Positions 28,318-39,598 of a DNA stretch of 64,000 bases are shown here, in pieces; position 1 is the stretch's first letter, and each line of letters opens with the position of its first letter. Both the position numbers and the translations under genes were made by a program. The notes under the pieces were generated by a model. That model was not told where the DNA came from. It did not search any database and worked only from the letters and a program-made list of their open reading frames with translations. Location of the stretch: NCBI GenBank assembly GCA_016719535.1, contig JADJYX010000045.1, positions 1-64,000 of the forward strand, in the 5' to 3' direction. This DNA comes from Rubrivivax sp. GTDB lineage: Bacteria > Pseudomonadota > Gammaproteobacteria > Burkholderiales > Burkholderiaceae_C.

Positions 28318-28970
28318 CAGTCCACCTGGCCAGCGCCCAGCCGCAGGTCCTGGCCCGCCGTGCAGATGGCGGTGGCCAGCGCCAGCCGCACGCCGGCGGT
28401 CTGCAGGCCCAGCGGCATGCCTGGGCCCAGGCCACGCGCCGCCGCCTGCGCGGGCAGCAGGGGCACGTGCACGAAGCCGCCGCGCACGCCCGGGCGGCGG
28501 CGCAGCGCATGCATGAGGCCGAAGAAGACGTGGTTGCAGACGAAGGTGCCGGCCGTCTGCGACACCTCGGCGCCGATGCCGGCCTCGCGCAGCGCCGCCA
28601 GCATGGCCTTGATCGGCAACGTGCCGAAATAGGCCGCGGGCGCGCCGGGCTGCGCCGGTTCGTCGATGGGCTGCGCGCCGGCGTTGTCGGGGATGCGGGC
28701 GTCGATCACGTTGAGGGCCACGCGCTCCAGGCTGATGACGCTGCGCGCGGCCTGGCCCAGCGCCAGCACCAGTTGCGGCCGGTGGCGGCGCAGCGCGGCC
28801 CGCAGCACCGGCAGGGCGCCGTCGAAGCTGCAGGGCAGCCGCACGGCGTGCACGCTGGCGCCGTGCAGGGCCTGCCCGTGCAGCGCCTGCGCGATCTGCC
28901 AGGACGGGTTGACGGTGTCGCCGTCGAAGGGTTCGAAACCGGTGACGAGGCAGCGCAGGTCGGATGTCAT
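28317..28970 (-). CDS. pcp: pyroglutamyl-peptidase I
   Basis: Cysteine peptidase (family C15) that removes N-terminal pyroglutamate from peptides. Catalytic residues are visible: Glu in ISLERVALNVIDARIPDN, Cys in SQTAGTFVCNHVFFGLMH and His in GGFVHVPLLPAQA. N-terminus LVTGFEPFDGDTVNPSWQ is standard. Length 217 residues. Its product, free pyroglutamate, is the substrate of the 5-oxoprolinase encoded 7 kb away. It overlaps the next gene downstream by one base-pair group and the kinase gene upstream by 4 bp. Confidence 0.92.
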   Translation of the reverse strand: MTSDLRCLVTGFEPFDGDTVNPSWQIAQALHGQALHGASVHAVRLPCSFDGALPVLRAALRRHRPQLVLALGQAARSVISLERVALNVIDARIPDNAGAQPIDEPAQPGAPAAYFGTLPIKAMLAALREAGIGAEVSQTAGTFVCNHVFFGLMHALRRRPGVRGGFVHVPLLPAQAAARGLGPGMPLGLQTAGVRLALATAICTAGQDLRLGAGQVD

Positions 28971-30274
28971 GTCGGCACGGCGGGGGTTGCTGCAGATGGG
29001 TCAGGCGCCAGGCTGAGCTCGGCTGCAAAGCCCTGCGCCACCTCGGGCAGCGTCAGCTCGCCACCATGGGCGCGCGCCACCAGATCGGCCAGCATCAGGC
29101 CCAGGCCCATGCGGCCCTCGTAGGCCTGGTCGGCCAGCGCACGCGCCAGCTCGGCGCGGCGCTCGGGCGGCGCGCCGCGGCCGTCGTCGTGCAGGCGCAG
29201 GCGCTGCAGGCCGTCGCGCGCCTGCCAGGTGACCTGCAGCGTGCCTGCGCCATGGCGCACGGCGTTGTCCAGCAGGTTGATGAGCGCGGCGCTCAGCAGG
29301 TCTTCGTCGGCGTCGACGACGTCGTCGGCGCCCACCTGCAGCTGCAGCGGCTCGTGCGGCAGCCGCGCCAGCAGCGACGCCAGGTGAATCGGCCGCCGCT
29401 GCAACTCCGCGCCGCTGCGAAACAGCGCCAGCAGCGCCGCGACCACGCGCGTCAGCCGCGTCACGGCCTCGCGCGCACGGGCCAGCCGCGGCTGCAGCGC
29501 CGGCGGCGCCTCGCGCTCGGCCACCGCCAGCTGCAGGTCGATGCCGGCCAGCGGCGTGCGCAGCGCGTGCGCGGAATGGGCCGAGAAGGCGCGTTCGTTG
29601 GCCACGCGCCGCGCCAGGCGCTCGCCCAGCGCCTCGATGGCGTCGTGCACGGGCTGCAGCTCACGCCGCGTCGGCGCAGCCAGCGCCGTGGCCGGCGGCA
29701 GGGGCTCGTAGCGCGCCAGCGCCAGCGCCAGATCGTCCAGCGGCTGCAGCTCGCGCCGCACGCGGCGCTGCAGCCACCAGGCGCTGAGCAGCGCGATCGC
29801 CAGCGCCGACCAGACGGCCGCCCAGGCGATCTCGGCGGCCGCCTCGCGCCGTTCGTCGCGCGTCTGCGCGACGTAGAGCGTGCGCCTGCCGTCCGCCAGC
29901 GGCAGTGCATAGACGCGCCAGCCGGCGGCGGCATCGGCAAAGCCCGTCACCGGCAGCGGCAGCCAGGGCTGCGCGGGCGCGCGTGCCGAGCGCAGCAGCA
30001 AGCCGCCGGGGCCGACCAGCTGCCAGGCAAAATGTTCGTGCTGGCCGGCGCCTTCGCCGATCGCGGCCGCCGCCTCGGTCAGGTCGGCACCGTCGGCCAG
30101 GCTCAGCAGCCGCCCCAGCACCGGCGCCGCGGCCTGCAGCGTCTCGTCGAGCAGTTCGTCGACCTCGGACGTCACCGCCAGCCAGACGGCGGCCGAGACG
30201 CCCAGCCCCCAGGCCAGCGCCACGGCCACCAGCAGCCCCGTCAGCCGCGAGCGGATGGTCGGCAGCGCCTTCAT
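28967..30274 (-). CDS. sensor histidine kinase, PmrB/QseC-like
   Basis: Inner-membrane sensor of 435 residues. First helix LTGLLVAVALAWGLGVSAAV, a periplasmic loop of about 125 residues beginning SEVDELLDETLQAAAPVLGR (seen in QseC/TctE sensors), second helix AAVWSALAIALLSAWWL, then the phospho-acceptor His in FSAHSAHALRTPLAGI and the ATPase boxes NLLDNAVRHGAG, DDGRGAPPE, GLGLMLADLVARAHGG. Start ATG 30274 overlaps the response regulator stop. With the divergent eptA gene next door, an outer-membrane or polymyxin stress stimulus is plausible, but the signal is not known. Confidence 0.88.
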   Translation of the reverse strand: MKALPTIRSRLTGLLVAVALAWGLGVSAAVWLAVTSEVDELLDETLQAAAPVLGRLLSLADGADLTEAAAAIGEGAGQHEHFAWQLVGPGGLLLRSARAPAQPWLPLPVTGFADAAAGWRVYALPLADGRRTLYVAQTRDERREAAAEIAWAAVWSALAIALLSAWWLQRRVRRELQPLDDLALALARYEPLPPATALAAPTRRELQPVHDAIEALGERLARRVANERAFSAHSAHALRTPLAGIDLQLAVAEREAPPALQPRLARAREAVTRLTRVVAALLALFRSGAELQRRPIHLASLLARLPHEPLQLQVGADDVVDADEDLLSAALINLLDNAVRHGAGTLQVTWQARDGLQRLRLHDDGRGAPPERRAELARALADQAYEGRMGLGLMLADLVARAHGGELTLPEVAQGFAAELSLAPDPSAATPAVPT

Positions 30275-30933
30275 CGATCGGACAGCGTGATGCGGTAGCC
30301 GAGACCGCGCACGGTCTCGATCAGGTCGCGGCCCAGCTTGCGCCGCACGCTGGAGACATGCACCTCGAGCGCGTTGCTCTGCACCTCGGCGTCGGCGCCC
30401 AGCAGCAGGCGCTCGAGGTCGGCCTTGGCCACGACGCGGCCGGCGCGGCGCAGCAGCGCCTCGAGCAACGCCCATTCGCGCGCCGTCAGCGCCACACGCT
30501 GCCCGGCCACCTGCACGCTGTGCGCGGCCAGGTCGATGTCGGCGTCGCCGACGCGGCAGCTGCCGGCGCCGCCGGCCGCGCCGCGACGCTGCAGCACGCG
30601 CAGCCGTGCCGCCAGCTCGGCGGGGTCGAAGGGCTTGACGAGGTAGTCGTCGGCGCCGCCATCGAGGCCGCGCACGCGCTCTTCCAGCCGGTCGCGCGCG
30701 GTCAGCATGAAGGCCGGCGTGCCGTCGCCGCGCTGGCGCTGGCGCGACAGCCAGTCCAGCCCGGAGCCGTCGGGCAGCTGCCAGTCGACCAGCCAGGCGT
30801 CGTAGGGTTCGCCGGCCACCGCCTGCAGCGCGCGCAGCGAACCGAACCAGTCCACCACATGGCCTTCGCCGCGCAGGTAGTCGCGCAGGCCTTCGCCCAG
30901 GATGGCATCGTCCTCCAGCAACAGCAGCCGCAT
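30271..30933 (-). CDS. response regulator, OmpR/PhoB class (PmrA/QseB-like)
   Basis: A 220-residue response regulator. Receiver domain: acidic pair in LLLLEDDAILGEGL, phospho-acceptor Asp in AWLVDWQLPDGSGLDWL, conserved Thr in FMLTARD, Lys in YLVKPFDPAEL. The winged-helix output domain has LTAREWALLEALLRR and ALEVHVSSVRRKLG, then TVRGLGYRI. It precedes and overlaps the kinase gene, and is divergent from eptA with 63 bp between start codons; that gap is the likely operator region. Confidence 0.92.
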   Translation of the reverse strand: MRLLLLEDDAILGEGLRDYLRGEGHVVDWFGSLRALQAVAGEPYDAWLVDWQLPDGSGLDWLSRQRQRGDGTPAFMLTARDRLEERVRGLDGGADDYLVKPFDPAELAARLRVLQRRGAAGGAGSCRVGDADIDLAAHSVQVAGQRVALTAREWALLEALLRRAGRVVAKADLERLLLGADAEVQSNALEVHVSSVRRKLGRDLIETVRGLGYRITLSDR

Positions 30934-30996
30934 GCGGCGATTGTGGCGCTGCCGGCTTCAGGCCCTCTTCAGGCCCTGGGGCTCCAATCGCGTCCG

Positions 30997-32724
30997 ATGC
31001 TGATCCCGACCCCGCGCCGCCAGCCGGCCCCGGCCCCTGCCCGGGCGCTGCCCTCCCGGCCGTCCCGTGTGCGGGCCGCCCTGCCCACCCTGCGCCTGAG
31101 CGTCGAGGGCCTGCTGCTGCTGGCCTGCGCCTGGTTGGTGATCGCAGCCAACGGCCCGTTCGTGCGGGCGGCGCTGCAGGGCCGCGAGCTCGCCGACGCC
31201 TCGGCCTGGGGCTTCGGCCTGGCGCTGGTGCTGGGCGTGCTGGCGCTGCACCTGCTGCTGCTGGCGCCGCTGGCCAGCCGCTGGACGGTCAAGCCGCTGC
31301 TGGCGCTGCTGGTCGTGGGCACGGCCTTCGCGTCGTTCTACATGCAGCAGTACGGCGTCTACCTCGACCCGTCGATGCTGCGCAACGTGCTGCGCACCGA
31401 CATCCGCGAGGCCGGCGAGTTGCTGGGCCCGTCGCTGGCGCTGCACCTGCTGCTGCATGCCGCATTGCCGCTGCTGCTGCTGTGGCGGGTCGAGCTGGTC
31501 ACGCGGCCCTGGCCGCGCGCGCTGCTGATGCGCCTGGGCCTGGTCGTCGCGGCCCTGGCCGTGCTGGGGGTGGCGCTGCTGTCGGCCTTCCAGCCGCTGG
31601 CCTCGCTGATGCGCAACCACAAGGAGGTGCGCTACCTGATCACACCGGCCAATGTGCTGTGGTCGCTGGCCAGCGTGGCCGGTGCCGAGGCCAGGGCCGG
31701 CAAGGCGCCGCGGCAGCCGATCGGCCTGGACGCCCATCCCGGGCCCGGCTGGGCCACGCGCAGCAAACCGCAGCTGGTGGTGCTGGTGGTGGGCGAGACG
31801 GCGCGCAGCGCCAACTGGGGGCTGTCGGGCTATGCCCGCCAGACCACGCCGCAGCTGGCGCAGCAGGCCACGCAGACGCCGCTGATCAACTTCGTGCACG
31901 CCACCGCCTGCGGCACCAACACCGAGGTCTCGGTGCCCTGTCTGTTCGCCCCGGTGGGCCGGCGCGACTACGACGAGGCCGCCATCCGCGGCAGCCAGTC
32001 GCTGCTGCACCTGCTGGCGCGCGCCGGCGTGGGCGTGACCTGGCGCGACAACCAGAGCGGCTGCAAGGGCACCTGCGAAGGCCTGCCGATGCAGACCGTG
32101 CAGGACCTGGCACCGCCGGGCCTGTGCGCCGACGGCCACTGCCTAGACGAAGGCCTGCTGCACGGCCTGCCGGAGATGCTGCGCCGCTCGCGCGGCACCC
32201 AGCTGCTGGTGCTGCACCCGCTGGGCAACCACGGCCCCTCGTATTTCCGCCGCTACCCGCCGGCCTTTGCGCGCTTCCAGCCCGCATGCCGCAGCGACGA
32301 CCTGCGCCGCTGCAGCCGGCAGGAGATCGTCAACGCCTACGACAATGCGCTGCTCTATACCGACCACCTGCTGGCGCAGCTGGTGGCGCAGCTGCAGGCC
32401 CGGGCCGATTCGCTGGACAGCGCGCTGGTCTATGTCTCCGACCATGGCGAATCGCTGGGCGAGGCCAACCTCTACCTGCACGGCATGCCCTACGCCATCG
32501 CACCCGACGTGCAGAAGCAGGTGCCGATGCTGATGTGGTTCTCGCCGGGCTTCGCGGCCACGCAACGGCTGGACCTGGGCTGCCTGCGCGCGCGCGCCAC
32601 CCAGCCGGCCGCGCACGACCACCTGTTCCACACCCTGCTGGGCCTGCTGGATGTGAGCACCACGCTCTACGACCCGGCCTGGGACCTGGGCCGGCCCTGC
32701 CGCCCGGTCAGCCCGTCGACATGA
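30997..32724 (+). CDS. eptA: lipid A phosphoethanolamine transferase
   Basis: EptA-type inner membrane enzyme (575 residues) that adds phosphoethanolamine to lipid A and lowers binding of cationic peptides. Five N-terminal helices (starting SVEGLLLLACAWLVIAANGP) precede the periplasmic sulfatase-like domain. The catalytic Thr is in LVVGETARSANWGLSGYARQ; metal ligands are in YVSDHGESLGEANLYLHGMP. Disulfide-forming cysteines are in TACGTNTEVSVPCLF, GCKGTCEG and CADGHC. ATG 30997 chosen as the only early start. The stop overlaps the start of a PAP2 gene (ATGA). Position opposite the two-component system resembles pmrC-pmrAB layouts. Confidence 0.9.
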   Translation: MLIPTPRRQPAPAPARALPSRPSRVRAALPTLRLSVEGLLLLACAWLVIAANGPFVRAALQGRELADASAWGFGLALVLGVLALHLLLLAPLASRWTVKPLLALLVVGTAFASFYMQQYGVYLDPSMLRNVLRTDIREAGELLGPSLALHLLLHAALPLLLLWRVELVTRPWPRALLMRLGLVVAALAVLGVALLSAFQPLASLMRNHKEVRYLITPANVLWSLASVAGAEARAGKAPRQPIGLDAHPGPGWATRSKPQLVVLVVGETARSANWGLSGYARQTTPQLAQQATQTPLINFVHATACGTNTEVSVPCLFAPVGRRDYDEAAIRGSQSLLHLLARAGVGVTWRDNQSGCKGTCEGLPMQTVQDLAPPGLCADGHCLDEGLLHGLPEMLRRSRGTQLLVLHPLGNHGPSYFRRYPPAFARFQPACRSDDLRRCSRQEIVNAYDNALLYTDHLLAQLVAQLQARADSLDSALVYVSDHGESLGEANLYLHGMPYAIAPDVQKQVPMLMWFSPGFAATQRLDLGCLRARATQPAAHDHLFHTLLGLLDVSTTLYDPAWDLGRPCRPVSPST

Positions 32725-33429
32725 CAGCACGCCTCGAAACCGGCGGCCTGTCCGTGGCCCTGCCGGCGCGGGCGTGGCCGCGGCTGGACGATCTGCACCT
32801 GACGCTGGCCGGTCTGGTGCTGGTGCTGCTGTGGGACCTGAGCGGGCTCGACCGCCTGGCGCTGCATGCGGTGGGCGACGCCCACGGCTTTGCGTGGCGC
32901 GAGCATGTGCTGACCCGCCGCGTGCTGCACGACGGCGGCCGCTGGCTGGGCTGGGCGGTGGCGGTGCTGCTGGCGGTCAATGTCTGGCGGCCGCTGTGGG
33001 CGGGCCCGACACGCGGCGAGCGCCTGCGCTGGCTGGCGGTGACGCTGCTGTGCGGGGCGGCGGTGCCGGCGCTCAAGTCGTTCAGCGCCACCAGTTGCCC
33101 CTGGGACCTGGCCGAATTCGGCGGCGTGGCGGACTACGTGTCGCACTGGCGGCTGGGCGTGGCAGACGGCGGCCCCGGGCGCTGCTTTCCTTCGGGGCAT
33201 GCCAGCGCCGCCTTTGCCTTTGTCGGCGGCTGGTTCGTGCTGCGCAGGCACCGGCCGCGCGGCCCGCGCCTGGCTGCTGGCGGTGGCCGGCGTCGGGCTG
33301 CTGTTCGGCGGCGCGCAGTTTCTGCGCGGCGCCCACCCGCCCAGCCATACGCTGTGGACGGCCTGGCTGTGCTGGGCGCTGAGCGCGAGCTTGCTCGGAT
33401 GCTGGCGCCGGCGTCGATCCCCTGCTTGA
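32721..33429 (+). CDS. PAP2-family membrane phosphatase, one frameshift
   Basis: PAP2 (type 2 phosphatidic acid phosphatase) membrane protein of about 235 residues. Conserved blocks: KSFSATSCPWDLAEFGG, the core GRCFPSGHASAAFAFVGG with the catalytic His, and QFLRGAHPPSHTLWTAW with the nucleophile His. The last block lies in a different frame, joined near 33265. Several membrane helices. Coupled to eptA by ATGA overlap, so it probably dephosphorylates or transfers lipid phosphate (lipid A or undecaprenyl diphosphate) in the same modification pathway. Confidence 0.82.
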
Positions 33430-33480
33430 TGCGCGCCATCCACCGCCCGGTCGAGCCGGTACGCGCACGATCGGCGGACA

Positions 33481-35649
33481 ATGCACCCCACCCGCCGCCC
33501 CGAGGGCCGACCCCGCCAGCCGATGCCCACGCGTCCGTCGATCCCCTTCCTGCTCGACCTGCTGCGCCTGGCCATGCGCAGGGAGGCGACGGCGATGTAC
33601 ATCGTGCCGTGGATGCCGCCCACGCTGCGCATCGACGAGCGTTCGGTGCCGCTGTCGTCGGTGAGCTTCACGCCCGAGCAGACCACGCTGCTGGTGCTGG
33701 ACGTGCTGGACGACACGCGGCGCGCGGCGCTGTACCCCAGCCGCGTCATCGAACTCAGCTTCGCGCTCGACGGCGTGGGGCGCTTTCGCGTGCATGCCTT
33801 CCGCCGCCACGGCCAGCCGGCGATGGCGATCCGCCCCTTTGCCCTCGATGTACCGACGCCGCGCACGCTGGCGCTGCCGGCGCTGGCCTGCCAGGCGGTG
33901 CTGGCCGACCGCGGCCTGCTGATGCTGGCCAGCCGCTCGCTGGCGCTGCGGCGCGACGCCGCCACTGCGCTGCTGGAGCACCGCAACCGCGTCGGTGAAG
34001 GCGAACTGGCGCTGCTGGACGGCGCCACGCGCCACTGGCACGAGCGTGCGCGCTGTCAGGTCCACCAGGGCCTGGACCTGGCCGCGCTCGACGAGTTGCT
34101 GCTGCGTCGCGCGCAGCCGGCGGTGCCCGCGCTGACGGCGTCGCCGCCACTGGCCATCGCCTGGGGCGAGCTGCGCGACGGCCCGCAGCTCGAGCGCGTG
34201 GTGCGTGCCGCCGAACGGGCGCTGTGCGTGGTCACGCTGCCGGCCGAGCACCTGCTGGGCGCGCTGCAGCGGCTGATCCGGCTGGCGGCCGAACACACCG
34301 GCCATGCGCTGCTGCACCGCGCCGCCATCCAGTTGCACAGCCTGCTGGTGATGCGCCCGGTGCCGGCGGCCGTCGGTGGCCGCGACCTGGCAGCGACCGT
34401 GGCGCTGATGAATTCGCCCGAACTCGCCGCCAGCCTGGCCGAAGGCTACCTCGACGCTGCGCGAACTGCTGCAGGGGTGCCGCGCCGCGCCCCGGCGCCG
34501 CCGCCCCCACCGGCCCCGACGAGCACCTGGGGCCAGCTGCTGGCGCAGGGCCTGATCACGCCCGAGGTGGCGTTGCGCCATGCGGTCGACGAACCGGCGC
34601 TGCTGCGCCGCATAGCCGCTGCCGAGCTGCACCCGCTGCCCGACGCCGCCACCGCCCCGGTCACCGTGGACACCGGCTTCGCCGACCTCTTCGACACTGG
34701 CTCGCCGCCCAGCGACCCGTTCGACTTTGCCGAACCGGCGGCCCACCGGCCGGCGGCCGATACGCAGTTCGACAGCGTCGACTGCGGCCGGGCGCCGTCC
34801 TCGCGGCCGCTGGCGCTCGAGCCGCAGCCCCTGGCGACGCGCTCGCCTTCGCCGCACAGCGTGCAGTGCCACGCCTGGACGGCACCGGCGGTGGCCGCCG
34901 GGCAGGTGGCGGTGATCGACATCTGGGCCGCACGTGCCGATCAGGCCGACGAGGTCGCCCGCCTGGCCGCCCACGGCACCGACCCGCCACCCGAGGCGGC
35001 GGTGATCGAAGGCGATGCCGAGCCGCTGACGCTGCAGCTGCGCATCGACGGCGTGCTGCCGGCGCCGACCGCGCTGCGCCAGCACTGGACCGGGCGGCCG
35101 CAACGCGTGCGCTTCCAGGTGCCGGTGCCGCGCACCACCGCAGCCGGGGCGCATGCCGCGCGCCTGCGGCTGGCCGTCGGCGGGCTGCCGATCGGCGAGC
35201 TGAGCTTCGTGCTGCAGGTGCGGCCCGACGCCGCCGGGCACGCGCCGCCCGAGGATGCGCACGCCGTGCGGCGCATGCTGCCGTCGGCCTATGCCTGCTT
35301 TGCCAACGAGGACCGCGACACCGCGCTGCACTGCATCGAGCAGCTGCAGCGGCTGGCGCCCGACCTCGACGTCTTCATCGGCGCGCCGCAGTTGCGCAGC
35401 ACCGAAGGCTGGCGCCAGCGCATCGAGCAGGAGATGGCGCGCCGCGAGCGCCTGTTCCTGTTCTGGTCGCAGGCGGCCGCCGAATCGCCCTGGGTCGATT
35501 TCGAGTGGCGCCACGTGCTGCGCCGCCGCGGCCCGGGCGCCATCGACGCCGTGCTGCTGCAGCCGCCGCGCGATGGCGCCGCTGCCGCCCGAGCCGTCCG
35601 ACCTGCCGGTGACGCTGCTGCGCCAGCGGACGGCGGCCGCGGCACTGCT

Positions 35650-35668
<19 letters not shown>
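33481..35668 (+). CDS. degenerate PilT/PilU-type ATPase fused to TIR domain, one frameshift near the 3' end
   Basis: A cytosolic protein of about 728 residues. Residues 20-385 follow PilT/PilU from end to end: MPPTLRIDERSVPLSSVSFT, LSFALDGVGRFRVHAFRRHG, GLLMLASRSLALRRDAATAL in place of the Walker A segment, AIAWGELRDGPQLERVVRAA in place of Walker B, and the C-terminal QLLAQGLITPEVALRHAVD. The P-loop GxxGxGKS/T is lost (SRSLALRRD), so ATP hydrolysis is not expected. A Pro-rich linker (334-460) leads to a beta-sandwich (about 466-582: VAVIDIWAARADQADEVARL, WTGRPQRVRFQVPVP). The TIR domain (about 595-715) follows: YACFANEDRDTALHCIEQLQ, LDVFIGAPQLRSTEGWRQRI, LFLFWSQAAAESPWVDFEWR; Glu675 would be the NADase-type catalytic Glu. 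The frame breaks near 35575 and ends LPPEPSDLPVTLLRQR. It is convergent with oplA. Confidence 0.75.
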
Positions 35669-39320
<3,652 letters not shown>

Positions 39321-39332
39321 GGGAAAAACTGT

Positions 39333-39411
39333 GTTGACACGGCGTTGACAGACGAGGAATCGACGTACTGCGCAGCTGGCCCGTGACGTGGGTTTTGACA
39401 ATCCGTTGACA
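39333..39411 (+). promoter_or_regulatory. left arm-type repeats: two GTTGACA pairs
   Basis: GTTGACA at 39333 and 39344, TTTGACA at 39394 and GTTGACA at 39405. Each pair has an 11-bp start-to-start distance (one helical turn). The same arrangement occurs at the other end of the element (53218 and 53229), which suggests integrase or excisionase arm-binding sites. The rest of 39321-39598 holds no gene I can support. Confidence 0.6.
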
Positions 39412-39598
39412 CACGCCTGAGTGACTGCACCCATGCGCTGTCGTACGTGTTCATTCTGGTGGCCGCTGCATCCAGCGTCCAACAGAGAAATTCTCTATGT
39501 GTTCATCGACGGAATCGATGAACCTCCCGTCGTTGAACCTCGACGGCGAATGAGCACCATCGCCGTTGGAGCCATCCTACGCAGCAGGCGGGTTCGCT

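Noticed and set aside
24790..28632. Plus-strand open frame of 1,280 codons
   Set aside because: Runs antisense to conserved genes (DUF3047, VTT-oxidoreductase, CDP-alcohol transferase) and has the biased, repetitive composition of a GC-rich shadow.
39333..39411. TTGACA words as -35 promoter boxes
   Set aside because: They point away from oplA, have no -10 partners at 17 bp and no convincing gene downstream; the paired 11-bp spacing fits binding sites better.
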